From positions 310,001 to 374,000 of the forward strand of contig JBAOKB010000177.1 of the NCBI GenBank assembly GCA_037044905.1: DNA of 64,000 nt, written 5' to 3'. Under the pieces are notes generated by a model. It searched no databases. It saw only the letters and a program-made list of their open reading frames with translations, and was not told the origin of the DNA. The stretch's first letter is position 1. Every line of letters begins with the position of its first letter. Shown one piece after another: positions 44,379 through 56,721 of this stretch. Origin of the DNA: Hortaea werneckii (taxonomy: Eukaryota > Ascomycota > Dothideomycetes > Mycosphaerellales > Teratosphaeriaceae). A program made the position numbers and the translations under genes.

Positions 44379-46559
44379 CCTCAGTTTAGAGATAGGGGAA
44401 TATGGGGGTCGTTGAGATGTGATGCGCTCGCGTGCGTGGGAGAAACGTGGCAGAAACGTAGGAAGGACCGAATACAAGAAGATCAGAAGAGGAAGATAGG
44501 AAACCTCACCAACCGTTTTGTGTGAACGCCAGGGCCGTCCCACTCTGGCTTAATCATAACTATGGCCGTACACCGGAGCGGAACATGGACGGACGTCACG
44601 ATCGTCGTCGCTATAGAGCGCCTTGCACTGTGAATTGTTCGCCGATTTCAGAGTGGATCGAGGGTTATGGTATACCGCCGTGAAGCCACCGACGGTGAGA
44701 CTCGGAGGGTGGCGAGGTCGCTTTGGCCGAGATACAGATGCTTTTTTGGGGTTGCCCATGCAGGTCTTCTTCGCAGCTGAGTTTCTTTGCATTCTTCGTA
44801 TTTCCGACGTAGACATAAGGAGTGTGCCACCATCACAGGCATCCTTATTTCTTGTTTTACACGCCGCGAAGCTGTTTCCCATAGCCAGAGGTGAGGTTGA
44901 TGCTCGGTTCTTCTTCGTCAGCGCTGGTTTGCAGAACGCGTGTGGCTTCCCAACCAAATCCGGACCGCTCCGGTCGATCTGCCGGAATCCCGAGAATCTC
45001 AAAAACACCCCTAAAAAGAACTGCAACGAATCAACTGGTGTCGCGCTATCTTTCAGACACCAAAGTAATCACCGTCATAAGATCAATCTAGCCTTTGTTA
45101 CCGGTTCTGCCACTCCCGCTTATGGCAGCGATAGCCAGGAAATCTCTGCCCTGCATCTGCGTTTATGAAAAGTCGGCGGCCTCCGGAGTCACGCCACACG
45201 TACAGCTTTCGGATGGAAGATCCAATACCTTGTTACCCACCGTTTTTGGCTGGCTTCGTATCGAGCTGTTCCGGCCAGATGACGTGCGTGACGGGGCGAC
45301 CAAGGCTCGTTGCAAGGGAGATCCAGGCGTGCACAGAAAGGAGCACTAGCCGATTGGAGTTCTAAACGCTTTGGGAAGGCTGTTGGTGCCGGGCGTGAAC
45401 GCATGCTCAGATTAATGTTGCAATACAGTAACGGCAAGGCCTAACAGTCAGCCGCGTGCTATCGAGTATGGTGCGAACTCTTGACAGCCGCGTTGCATGA
45501 CGTACCTGAACCGGGGCTGCACTGTTTGACATTGCTTGAGACACCAAGAAAACTCGGAGGGGTTTTCCTACCAAACGCCGTTATGTGTGGCCCACGAACG
45601 TAGTAAACTTGCCGGCTTTCCGTTGCTCGGGGAAGATGAAGCACCAGTAGAATGCTCAGCCATTGGAATTCTAGCGTAGAAGGGGAATTGATGCATCGCA
45701 GGGCTGCGACATCTCACTCGAATAAGGCGGTCTCCGTTGCAGCATCCCCTGCATCCCCTGCATCTTCGCTTCACTCGCTTCCAATCCCCTCTCTCGCTTG
45801 CTCATTTCAACACGATCTTTCTGGGTCCTAGTCAGGAAACTGGAGGTATGTTGACCGTTCCGCAAAAAGGAATGAAATCCTAGCATATCTTTGAGGATTG
45901 AAGTCCACACAAACTCGCTGTTCGGCATTCGCTTTTAACCCATATTCCAAGGAGTGATCGACCGTTAGTCAGAAGGCGAACATCTGCACTTCTGCAATAC
46001 CTGCGCAGTAAAGGTGTCTTCCCTGATATCTCACAATGAGAAATTCGGATTTTTGTTGAAGGGAACTTCTTGAGAGGCTCAAGATCTGGACATTCGTTCC
46101 ATTCTTGACCTTGACTCATTGGTCAAATTCCTGCTATCGCCTGCGAAGACTGTCTGCGACTTAAGATGTCAGGTTTGGCGTGCCATTACCTTGCATCTTG
46201 CAAGTCTGACATGAAATTATCTGCAGGTCAGAAGTATCAGCTTCCTTGACTCTCTCGTCCACGTCAACGTAACAATAGCTACATCTTGCACGAAGAAGAT
46301 AGGTCTAGCGGAGAGGACCAAGTTGCGCGCTTCTGACTCCTGGAGAGTCCATTGACGACAAGATGTGGTACGGATTGTGAGCTGGAGCGCTTTTCAATCA
46401 CGCCGGCATGCAAGAGACGAAGCACGTTCCAATTCCGAGGCCAGAAGACATTGGACGATGATATACATTTGTCTTTGTCTTTGACAAGATGCTCTCCGCT
46501 ACAAACTGGTAGAGATTCCCTTATCAGGTATTGGTCCGAAGCTACGATATTCGATTTCC
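44379..46559. other. Intergenic, about 2.2 kb, unexplained
   Basis: It includes the MFS promoter. ORFs at 44550-45026 (minus) and 44623-45168 (plus) overlap and neither is recognisable. Two adjoining minus ORFs at 45671-46119 could be exons of a small gene, but splice sites and conservation are not convincing. Confidence 0.35.
45742..45764. repeat. Short 9-bp tandem repeat (GCATCCCCT)
   Basis: About 2.5 copies in tandem within the intergenic region. Confidence 0.6.
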
Positions 46560-48079
46560 TCAGTAGCTTCGAGGGAGGCCGAGCGCCTTTTCGCCGATGA
46601 AGTTCATAATCATCTCCTGATTACTGTCAGCGTATGACCCAGACCAATTTCGCAGATGTGGTGAGTATGCGAAAGCATGAAGGCCCGGGGATCCAGACTT
46701 ACCCTGCTCACTGGTGCGAGCCTTGGAACGAAACACTCCCTCAGATATCTCTCGACGTGGTACTCGGCTGCGTAACCCATACCTGTGAGTGATCCGAGGT
46801 TAGCATCACTTGAACAATGAAGAACAGGGCACAATGCTCAGTGCCACTTACCACCCATGCTCATGACACTCCTCTCGCAAGCCGTAAAAGCGGCTTCTGC
46901 AGCCAAATACTTGGCACTATTACACGCCACACCTACGGCATGCGAAGTGATACTACTATCATGGTCGGGATGGCTTGGGCTGCTACGATCATACAACCGA
47001 GCAGCATGATACGTAGCCAATTTGGCCGCCTCGAGATGCATGAAAGCAGAAGCAAGCGGATGTTGAATGGCCTGGTTTTGACCAATAGGCCTCCCAAACA
47101 CTACTCGCTCCTTGGCATAAGTCGTGGCCTTGTCCAGTGCTGCGTAGCCCAGGCCAAGGGCTTCCCCGGCAAGAAGGCATCGCTCAGCATTCATACCGTG
47201 GAGGATGATCTTGAATCCCTGGCCCTCCTCACCAATGAGAGCATCCTTAGGAACGAAGTAATTTTCAAAGAAGACTTGATTGGCATCTACTGCCCTACCA
47301 CCCATCTTCTTGATTTTCTTCGCTTCTAGCCCAGGCGCATTAAGGTCGAAATCGATGTAAAACATTGATAGGCCTTCACTTGGCTTTTTCACCTCCTCGA
47401 GAGGTGTTGTTCGAGCCAGCAGAACCATCTTGGTTGCGACCTGTGCGCTGCTGATCCAGATCTTCTGACCGGAAATATGATACCCGGAACCGTCTTGCGT
47501 AGGCGTTGCGAGCGTCTTTAATTTTAGTGTCTCCAAACCGGTGTTTGGCTCAGTAACGCCAAAGCAAGTCCTCCATTCTCCGCTAATGATCTTGCGCAAA
47601 AATCTATCTCGCTGATCTTCTGTAGCAAATTTTGACACGGGCTGAGTTGCATACACGTTGGCGTGTATTGACTGAGCCCCTGCCAGACCGGCGCCGCTCT
47701 CTGCTATCGACTGAAGCATCATCGTAGCTTCTGATATACCGAGACCTGAGCCGCCAAGGTTCTCTGGCAGAGCGATACCTAACCAGCCATCCTTTGCAAG
47801 AGCGGCGTGCAGTTCGTGAGGGTAAGTCTCGGTCTGATCTCGTTCCATCCAATAATCGTCTGGAAAGTTTTCACATATCTTGAAAATAGCGTCACGAACT
47901 GTCAATTGCTCGTCGGTGAAGCCAGAAGTCTCCATCAATGGACGGCATGGTGTGATGCTAAAGTCTCGCTTTGTACATTGTAGAGCACCTTCCCATCTGG
48001 GTTTCAATACATTTGGCCGCGTTGCAGCGCGTGCCAGCCTAGTAGCGGCCTGGAGCGAAGGTAGCATCCGTCTGACCAT
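46560..48079 (-). CDS. Mitochondrial-type acyl-CoA dehydrogenase
   Basis: Three exons (48079-46852, 46782-46703, 46616-46560) with introns of 69 and 86 nt give 454 aa. The Met at 48079 starts a basic presequence (MVRRMLPSLQAATRLARAATR) suggesting mitochondrial import. The fold is visible: N-terminal helices (DGWLGIALPENLGGSGLG), the middle beta domain (CFGVTEPNTGLETLKL, GQKIWISSAQVA), GEEGQGFKIILHGMNAER and KERVVFGRPIGQNQAIQHPLA, with a C-terminus ERYLRECFVPRLAPVS and ALGLPRSY. The enzyme is an FAD-dependent alpha,beta-dehydrogenase in fatty-acid or branched-chain amino-acid breakdown; chain-length preference cannot be told. It is divergent from INCENP, with 597 bases between starts. Confidence 0.92.
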
Positions 48080-48676
48080 GATTGACGTGGTGATGGATAT
48101 GGAAGCTCGAAAGGAAGTTGACCAAGTCTGGTAATGAGTACCTAGGAGAAGCGTCGACCAGACGGACGAGACACGCGGAGACAAGGGAAAGCAGACAAAA
48201 TATATGGAACGTGACCCCATACAAACCGATATCGCAAAGATGTTGATGGCGACAGCCGACAGGAGACAACCAATGCGAAGTACTAAGATGTCACTTTCCT
48301 CGGTAGCGCCGGGAATAAGAAGAGCGAAGTGAAGTTCACAGTGGACGGACCTGTGTGTCCCGAGCGTGTGGCGGGGACGTGGAACTGATCGCGCGAACTG
48401 GGGTGAGTGGCGGTCACGTGCACCCGTCTCGCTAGCGCGTCCGTGCTCGCAAGCGGAGGCTCAGACGAGTAAGTCCCAAACATTGCAACTGCCACCATCA
48501 ACACGCGCCCATCACCCATCTCACCCACGGGCGTCCACGCTTTGGCAATACTAGCCTGCAGAGAGGAACGTAAAGGAACATGCTCAGCTAACGACGCGCC
48601 TCTTTTTCGATTTCCGTCTCGTGTTGCGACGGCCACCACACCCGCCTGACATAACCGTTCTGGCAGCACCTGCATC
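48080..48676. promoter_or_regulatory. Divergent upstream region of acyl-CoA dehydrogenase and INCENP
   Basis: Head-to-head arrangement, about 600 bases. No specific site is claimed. Confidence 0.5.
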
Positions 48677-51600
48677 ATGGCTGCGACCAAGGCGAAGATG
48701 CCTGCTGTGGGCAGCGCGCAGTGGGTTCAGAACGAGCGCGACCACGGAAGCCAGCTGGTTGATCAAGAGGTTGAGGAGTTCAGCTTTAGTGTGCGCAACG
48801 AGTTCGAATGGCTCAACGAGCACATGGCGGACATCTTTTCTAAGAAGCAGATGTATGCTTGAGCCTCTGTTCATAGCGACGTCACTTCGGAGCAGCAAGC
48901 TAATCGCATGGCAGGAACTTCGCCGATGCCTTCAAAACGCCCGGCAAACTGCGAGGCAAAACACCGCACACCGCGCGAAAAGTAAACGTCGTGGGAGGTC
49001 CCAGCCGACCACCACTGACCGATATTTTTGCGCCGAACACTTCTGTCGCTCCACCGCTATCAGCGCAAAAGAACAACGCGTTCTATGACAAGGTAGCTCA
49101 GTTTCAGATACGCGAAGATGCCGAAAATGATTCACCAAAAGCACATCGCCCAACCAGCCGTAGTAAGAGCCCACAACGCGTTGGTCAGCCAGGCAACACC
49201 GACTCCGGCTATCATGGCATGACCGAGGACGAAATGGAGGCGATGGATGCTGAAGCAATGGCAGAGGAGAACGACACCGTGGCGGACTCACAGGAACAGG
49301 ATCAATATGCGCGAATGCATATGCAGGACGATGCACGTACCGAAAAGGTACCCTTGAAAGACGAGCAGGCAAGGCCGCAGCCAGTGAGGACTGAAACGGG
49401 ACGGACGAGTGAGGATAGCTTCTCGAGCGCGCGGGAAAATGTTGAGAGCAGGAACGAGATCAGGGAGCAGCAAGTCGAAGGCGCTGCTGATGAAGCAGAA
49501 GAACCTGAGGCAGCAGCCGGTGAAGAGGAGGTTGAAGGCGAGGCTGAAGTCAGCGAGACGCCTGCCGCTGTCCACATGCGCGAGTCAGCGGCTCAAGAGG
49601 AAGAACCAGAGCCTGAGCCTGAGCCCGGCCGAGGCTGATGCGGCAGACCAAGACATGGAAGATGAAGAAGCTCCACAGTCGCCGTCTGATACGTCGAGCC
49701 CGGAAAAGCCCATCCAGCGCAAGAGCAGCTTCACTTTCTCCTCCCTCCCCGCTCGCGAGCCACTTACTGCTAAGCGCAGCTTTGGAGGCCGTAACAGTCA
49801 GATTGAGGCTGGAAGGCATAGCGTGCTGGCGGCGCGGGCTATGACAAATGCCTCGCAGACAGAGGACAAGGGGAGCAAGATGCAGCTGAGGAATCGCGGC
49901 CACAAACGAAGACAAGCACCCAGAGCTTACACGAGAAAATAATGATGCTAGGCAAGACAAAGGAGCCAAGAACGAGCAAGAGTATACCTCAGAGTGTGCT
50001 TGGCAGTCAGCCCGCAGTGTATCCGCAGTTGCCTTCTGCCGACGCAGGCGAGACAGTTGCAAACAATGCAGCTGAAGGAAGTGGAGAGGAGTTGGAAGAC
50101 GAGGATGATGACTGGATTGCTCCATCCAAGCCTTTGGCTGGCACTCAGCCAACTCAGCCAAAACCAGTGGCCCAGCTGGATCAGCAAATGTCTACAACAC
50201 CTGCCGGCTCTCCTGAGCGCCCAACTTTACACCAGAAATCCATTTCGACGACGAACATCCCTTCGCCGTCACGCCCATTCTCTTCTCACTCTACACATGG
50301 CAAAAGCCATGCCAAATCTCAGTCTGTGTCCGATCCTTCCTTTGCAAATGCTGCGGGAGTCATGGCATCTACTACGCCATCTGGAACGCCAGCGAAGAAA
50401 GGACACGAAGGCCACGGCACGCTTTCCGCTAGCAAGAGTCGTCTTTGGTCTGCGCTGAAGTCCGCGAAGTCGATCTTCGCTTCCTCCGCTTCTGCCAGCG
50501 CGGCAGCTAAGCTCGAGGCATCACATCAGCAATCGCCCTCGCCCAAGAAGAAGCAAAGCGCACCTGGCGCGAAGGCTTTAGATGATGAATTCCGTGCAGA
50601 CGAGGACGAACAGGGCGTGTACAATATGCCAGGCGCGCTCTGGTCTGCCAATCAGCTCAATCAACAACCACCATCAAGTCCTTCTCGCCCTATATCTTCA
50701 GCAAGCGATGCGCCTAGCAGAAAGACCAGAAGCTCGACTGAAAGCGACAAGCGCAAAGACAAAGAAGCCAAGGCTGCCAGAAAGGCCGAAGAAGAGCTCG
50801 AAAAGGCGAGGGAAAAAGAGCGAGTAAAGGCCGCCAAAGAGCGCGAGGCTGAGGAGAAGAAGAAGGCAAAGGAAGATGTTGAAGCTAGAAAGGCGGCCGA
50901 AAAGGCCGAGGCAGAGAGGAGAGCTAAGGAGGAGGCCGAACAGGCAAGACCAACCTCCGCAGAGAGCCAGGGAGCTCTAAGGAGAACGCCAATCCTCCTC
51001 AGCAACCGAAACAGAGCATCCTCCCGCCTGGCAAACTTCGCGCACCGGGAAGGTTGATGCGGCCAGGTACAGCACAGCAAAGCACCTCTACTCGCCCTGC
51101 ACCTGTCAACATCCGCGTGGCGAGCCAAAGCCAAAGACTCGGCCAGACTGGCGGACCCGCACAGACGAGCTTCAACAAATCTCAGCACGAAAATGCTATG
51201 GGCCCTCCACCGCCTCCCAAAACAGGTCTTCGGACTGGCAGTGCAGCCGGTGGCAGCGTAAGGGCCAGCACGGCTGCGCCAGTGAGCAATGCACGCGTTC
51301 GTGCCCTTGAAGCTGCGGCCAGGAAGAAGGAAGCAGACGAGCGTGCAGCCGCCAGGAAAGCCGAGCAGAAGCGTGAGCTAGAACGAAAACGTGCTTTCAG
51401 AGCTGAAGAAGAACGTAGGGCTGTCGAGGAGAGGCAGGCTGCTGAACGTATTCGGGTCGAAGAGGCAAGGTTGGAGAAGGAGAAGCGCGTTAAAGAGGCT
51501 GAGGCTAAGAGGCAGCAGCAAGCTCGCTTAGCCGAGCAGCGGAAAGCTGAGGAGCACAAGCGCTTTGAGGAAGAAAAGGCAAAAGAGGAAGAGCGCAAGG

Positions 51601-52601
51601 CGCAAGCTGCCCGGGACTTAGCGGAATCTATCAAGCGCGAGCGCGCCGCGCAGCCAGCCCAGCAGCACCCACGAGGTGATGTAGCGGGAGGCACACTCCG
51701 TCAACTTGGTAAGCAGACAATTCCACAGGTGAATGCTGCGAAGCCTCCGAAGCGGATCTTCTCCCACGAAGACGACGAGCATGAGAGGCCAGCAACGGGG
51801 CCGCAGAGACCAGGGGTGCAGAGGGGCCCACCGAGTTACCAGCAAAATGATGCAAAGAGGCGGAGGACGAATGAAGAAGATGAGGGAGGCGTAGGAAGAA
51901 GTAGCGTCATGGCGCCGCCAAAGAGGCCAAGCGGAATGAGAAAGGTGAGGCTTGGACGTCCTTTTGGCAGTCTGCAGAGAGGAATGCTAACATTCAAACA
52001 GGAGTCTAACCTGAAGCCGTTCTACTCACACGCTCCACCTCCTGCTGCACACCACGCACCTTCCTCATCAATGTTCAAGTCTACTGTCACGGCACAACAC
52101 CAGCTTCAGCATGGTGGCAAGCCGATGCACCCAAGTCAAACAGTTGCCATGAGCAATGCCCGCATACCGTTCGCCGAGAATGCGAACCCGCCTGCAACTT
52201 CGCAACATGCAATGTACCAGCAGCACCATGGCAGCGAGAACATGCAGCCTGGTGTGAACAAATTCAAGACCCCCGTCCGCCCGGCACAAGTCCCGAAGAG
52301 TGCCAAATCCAGCCCAGCTTATCCGAAGGGCGATAATATCGAACTCCCCGACATTCAAACCGATTCGGAAGACGAGGACGACGACTCCGAGGACGAAGCG
52401 ACGGGAGGTGGTTTTAGAGCACCATCTTGGGTCGCGTCGCCTGCTCTCCGCGAACTGCTCACCCAGCAGCAGCTTGTCGACCCAGAGACCGTTTTCGGAC
52501 CGGTCGGCGAACTGAAGATGGAAGAAGTCTTCAAGGGAGGCAAAAACCCTGACCGGGCCAAGCGGTTTAGAGACCGAGGGAAGCAGCGCCAGGTGGGTTG
52601 A
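48677..52601 (+). CDS. Inner centromere protein INCENP (Sli15/Pic1-like); three frame breaks
   Basis: Exon 1 (48677-48852) encodes the conserved N-terminus (VEEFSFSVRNEFEWLNEHMADIF), and after a 62-nt intron exon 2 gives FADAFKTPGKLRGKTP. A long disordered, acidic and Ser-rich middle is followed by a Lys/Glu/Ala/Arg-rich single-helix region (about 50740-51630). A 57-nt intron (51945-52001, with TGCTAAC) precedes the IN-box: IELPDIQTDSEDE, then FRAPSWVASPALRELL, DPETVFGPVGELKMEEVF. The IN-box binds and activates Aurora B kinase in the chromosomal passenger complex. Breaks lie at 49624-49626 (one extra C), 49870-49873 and 50970-50972 (one G missing each). Corrected, it is about 1268 aa. It is probably nuclear and at the kinetochore or spindle. 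Confidence 0.9.
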
Positions 52602-52983
52602 GACTGGTGATGCAGTAACTAGCGCGGAAAAGAGGCGGGACATGGAAATGAGGGAGAAGGTTGTCAGGGATGGCGGTTGGAGGTACGAGCCGTCTTGAGA
52701 CGAAGACGTACAATGGCTTGATGGCGTTTGCAAGGTTGGGCACAGGTCTCATGGATCGCATGAATTGTTCAGTCTTCTCTTATCTCTTAGACTTTCTCTG
52801 AGGAGACGCCGGCCTGTGATTAGGGCCTTCTTCTTGGGGTACAAACCCCTTGGATTCTAGCAGTACAGGCAAAGCTACCTAGGTGTAAATGACCAACGCG
52901 TTCACATGGAACTTAGACTTTGCGACTTCCTGAGCCTCTTACAAGTATTATTTACCTCTCTATCTGAACCATTGGACACCAAC

Positions 52984-54070
52984 TTAGCTTTTGCTGCCCT
53001 CGGATTCTTCAGCCGCCGGGGCGGGAGAAGCAGCCTTAGGCGGTCCTCCTGCTTTCGGCGGAGGCGGAAGGCCAGCATTCGGCCTTGGAGTCGAAGAACC
53101 ACCTTCCATCTCACGCGACTTCTGCTCCCCTTCCTTGAAGTAATCGTCCAATCCTGCCACTGGCGCGTGATGTGCGCGTTGCTTCTTGGCTCTGCCTGGT
53201 GGTGGTCCTCCAGCAGGCGGCGCTGCGGTTGCAGCACTTCTCCAGCCCCTCCTGGGGGTGGTGCACCTACTGGCATGCTGGCTGGCACCATAAAATTTGC
53301 TGGCTCGGGTGTTCCGGCTTGGGGCGTTCCGGCTTGTGCCATGCCAGTTGGCTGATAGGTCTGCTCTGCGCCAGCCTCGAATAGAGTCTCCCCTGGTCCT
53401 TGAGCTGGCTCAGTGAGAGGCGCAGGCACTCTGTGCAAAGCCCCATAGCCTAGAACACATCCTAAAGCCCCCTCGCCACCCCAACTCCTCGATGCTGTGA
53501 TCGTGACTATCCGAGTGACATCGTATTCCTGATTGTAGACGTACAGCCTCAGAGGAGCATCCATGAACTGCTCTACAAGGCCGCCAAGCCCAGCATCGCC
53601 GCGCAAATTCCCATCGGGGCTTCCAATAACGTAGTCGCTGTAGGGTAGCAAACCGGCTATATCCGCCGGCGAGTTCGGCATCACGTCGAGGATGTGCCAA
53701 CATCTTCAGTGATATTCAAAGGACACCACTGCAGAGCCAGACCTAGACTTTCGCCGCTTGACGGCACCGTCACGTACATCTCTCGGATAGCCTGGCCCTT
53801 CGCGCTCCAGACGCCCAAGCTGATAGTGGCACCCGCGCAGTTTCGGATCTCAGTGGCAAAGAGATTGGGATCGCCATTGTCGAGGTTCCGCCCGTTGATT
53901 CCGATGATAAAGTCGAACCAGGGATCCAGAGCCAGGCTGCTGTTTGTGTTGCGCAGGACCTGGAAACCGAGGCCTTGTGTGCTCGCGCGAGATGCAGGGT
54001 TTTGTGCGTCCGCCGGCGAGGAGTCAAGACGCGCGATAAAGCGGTTGAGAGTACCGAACAGATTCGCCAT
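52984..54070 (-). CDS. GRASP55/65-family Golgi stacking protein; two frame breaks
   Basis: Two PDZ-like GRASP domains are visible: N-terminal LGFQVLRNTNSSLALDPWFDFIIGINGR, then [33 protein letters not shown] and the second-domain strand LRLYVYNQEYDVTRIVTI, GGEGALGCVLGYGALHR. The tail is Pro/Gly/Ala-rich and ends with GLDDYFKEGEQKSREMEGG and a KS stop at 52984. The breaks are at 53699-53700 (one T missing before GGCACATC) and 53238-53239 (one A missing). Corrected, it is 362 aa. GRASPs tether Golgi or ER-exit membranes and act in unconventional secretion. The start MANLFG lacks Gly2, so the N-myristoylation used by animal GRASPs is absent. It converges with INCENP. Confidence 0.88.
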
Positions 54071-55777
54071 AGTTGCTTCGCTGATTTGTATCACCGGTAT
54101 GCTAGATGGCCTCGACTGTCTGACTTCAGCCAGGTGGAAAGGGGAGGTGGTGTCCCGTTGCCCCAGCTTGCAGTTACTCAATGGGGTAAGCCGGCAGACC
54201 GGTAATTGACCTCTTGGCGTTACGCGAAAGGACCTACCTTTTCATCTTGGGAACATGCCTACAGTAATAGTACAGATGTACGAAAAATGGCTTTCACTTC
54301 AATCTACATATTTTCAAAGTCTCTGCAACCTCTGGCATTCCCATGCACAAGGGGCGACAATAATCTCGGGTGCAGACTTCTCCATAATTGGCATCCCGGG
54401 TGCTTAAGCATTCCAGTCGTGTGGGTATTTAGCCGGGGAAAATACGCTGCAGTATAGCGAGCGGTGTCAATATTGTACCCTTATGAACCATCTCAACCAG
54501 GAACTAAGGTCCCCTCGACCTGGCTCGCGTAAAAGTCTTCCCAATAACAGATGATGCCAACCTCTTAATGCCTTCTAAAGCTGGTAGGAATGCTAGCTCG
54601 CTGCGACCATACCTGGCAACGCGCAAGAGCGGCTGCAATTGCAGCTCGCACGCTTTTCTACTGGAAGTCTAAACATTAAAGTGTCGGTGAAGAGGCGCAA
54701 GCTCACTGCGCGATAGCAGCTCATGTGGAAATTCGCCTGGAGTGCATTTGGAACTGAAGTACAGCGATCTTGAGACTCAGCCTTGTAGTGACGTGGAAGC
54801 TCGCTAAAGTCTGTGGTTGACATGAGGGTGTGATTTTACCAGACACAACAATGGTTGCAGACTGTCGAACACGCGAGGTATCCAGAGAGCGTGGCGAATG
54901 TAGCTTCGACAGTACCATCACCGCGGCACTCCTTCGCCAAGCCCACTTGTTCACCTGATACTGGTCAACCAATGCTTTTGTACTGCCTCCATTGTGCATG
55001 TCAGGCGGCCAAATCCTAAGCTAATAATCGAGACAATCAATGGCGGTGGAGGAAGTCGTTTGTCGGAACGATAACAGACATGTTTACCGCTCCCGCGCGC
55101 GATGTCCAGATCGAGGATAGACGATGCTGCATGAGATAGATGGGCAAGCGAGACAGACGGCTGAAAGCCTGGGTCACCGCCAGACAATGGTCGCCATTGA
55201 TTGCGCTCAACAAGTCCAATGTACTACACACTAATGAAACGAAAGCCCTACTTGATCGTCGTACTACTCTCTGCTTCCGCGTATGTGAGACGCGACTACT
55301 GACCAGCATCTTGGTGCGCGTCGTCTGCCATATCATTATTTCAGCGGCCGGCTCCAATGGCTAGATCCGAATCAGCCGTTTGGAGACACGCGGCTCGCCA
55401 AGGGGAAACCAGTCTTGTAGCAGGGGTTAGACGCTGGGGCGGGCTTCGGCCGACCCTGGCTCGCCTGGTGACCGCCGATCGCCCAAACTCTATTAAGGGG
55501 ATTGTTGGCTCCTTCTGCAGGTGCGACATCCGCTGGGTTATCTTTGCGGCAACAGTACCTTTAGTGCTCCGCGGCCGTCTTTTTCCCTTTCCCTTGTCCT
55601 GCATTGATCTTGCTGTCTTCACCCCAACCCCTCTCGACAAGCCGCCTTCAAGGTCCCCTCACTCGCTCGATACCTCATTGAACCCATCAACACCAGACTG
55701 GCTCTGTGTTGACCTTCTAACCGCCACATACAAGTAATATCCCACACCGCTCCTGAAAGAGCTATAATCAAGGCACA
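54071..55777. other. Intergenic, divergent between GRASP and the sulfotransferase-like gene
   Basis: About 1.7 kb. Small ORFs on both strands (for example 55357-55737 plus) are unrecognised. It should include two promoters. Confidence 0.45.
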
Positions 55778-56721
55778 ATGGCCTTCCAACCATACACTCC
55801 GAAGCCCATCACCGATGTCTTCACACCCGGCGATACGGACATCAACCGTCGGGAATGCCGCCGTACCCAGCCCATGCGGGTACTTGCACTGGGCCTAGGC
55901 CGCACAGGTACAGCCTCTCTCCGCACCGCGCTCAAAGAGCTGGGTTTCGAAGACTGCTATCACATGATGTCGGCTTCCGTTGAGAACCCACCGGACTGTC
56001 TCATGTGGTCCGACGCACTGGCGGCAAAGTACGATGGCCAAGGCACATTTGGTCGCGAGCAATGGGATCAGCTTTTTGGTCACTGCCAGGCTATCTGCGA
56101 CTGGCCATGCGTAGCGTTTGCGAAGGAGCTGATTGAAGCGTACCCCGAGGCGAAGGTGCTGGTAACTACAAGAGATGTGGATAGCTGGCATGCGAGTACG
56201 ATGAAGACTGTGCACTGGCGTGCGACTGAGCCGGAACTGAAGTTTGTGGCCAAGTTTGACTGGGCTGCGGGAATGTACCAGCCAATGCTTTCCAGTATGT
56301 TCTCTACCTCATTGATCTCCCCAGGTAGTATGACTGAGCGCGATTGCTAACATTTATGACAGAGTTCTGGAACGAGTTCTGGGAAGGTGACTTCGAGAAG
56401 AATGGCAAGAGACGCTACAGAGAATACTACGAGGAGATTCGCTCGCTTGTGCCCAAGGAGCGTCTGCTGGAGTACAAGATGGGTGAAGGCTGGGGCCCGC
56501 TCTGCGAGTTCCTCGAAGTGCCAGTGCCAGAGGGCAAGAAGTTTCCACGTACGAATGACACAGACGGCTTCGTTGAGCGCTGCCGCAGGCGCAACCATAT
56601 GCAAATGCTCAATGTGCTGTTCCGCGCGACGGTCGTTGGTGGTGGGTTTGCCGCGATTGTGTTCAGCGCGACAATGACCATCAGGAAGTTCTTTGGAGGT
56701 CGCGGTGGTCTGCTATCGTGA
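55778..56721 (+). CDS. Sulfotransferase-like P-loop protein with C-terminal membrane anchor
   Basis: Exon 1 (55778-56294) and exon 2 (56363-56721) flank a 68-nt intron; the join reads YQPMLS/KFWNEFWEGDF. The total is 291 aa. The P-loop-like MRVLALGLGRTGTASLRTAL corresponds to the PAPS-binding 5'-phosphosulfate loop of sulfotransferases. AYPEAKVLVTTRDVDSWHAS is the 3'-phosphate-binding region. These proteins are frequently annotated as NAD-dependent epimerases, although the motifs fit the sulfotransferase fold. A hydrophobic segment near the end (VVGGGFAAIVFSATM) suggests a tail anchor. It is intact; substrate and activity are unknown. Confidence 0.85.

Noticed and set aside
44550..45168. Two overlapping ORFs on opposite strands (158 and 181 codons)
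   Set aside because: Neither has a recognisable domain, and overlapping open frames of this size occur by chance in GC-rich sequence.
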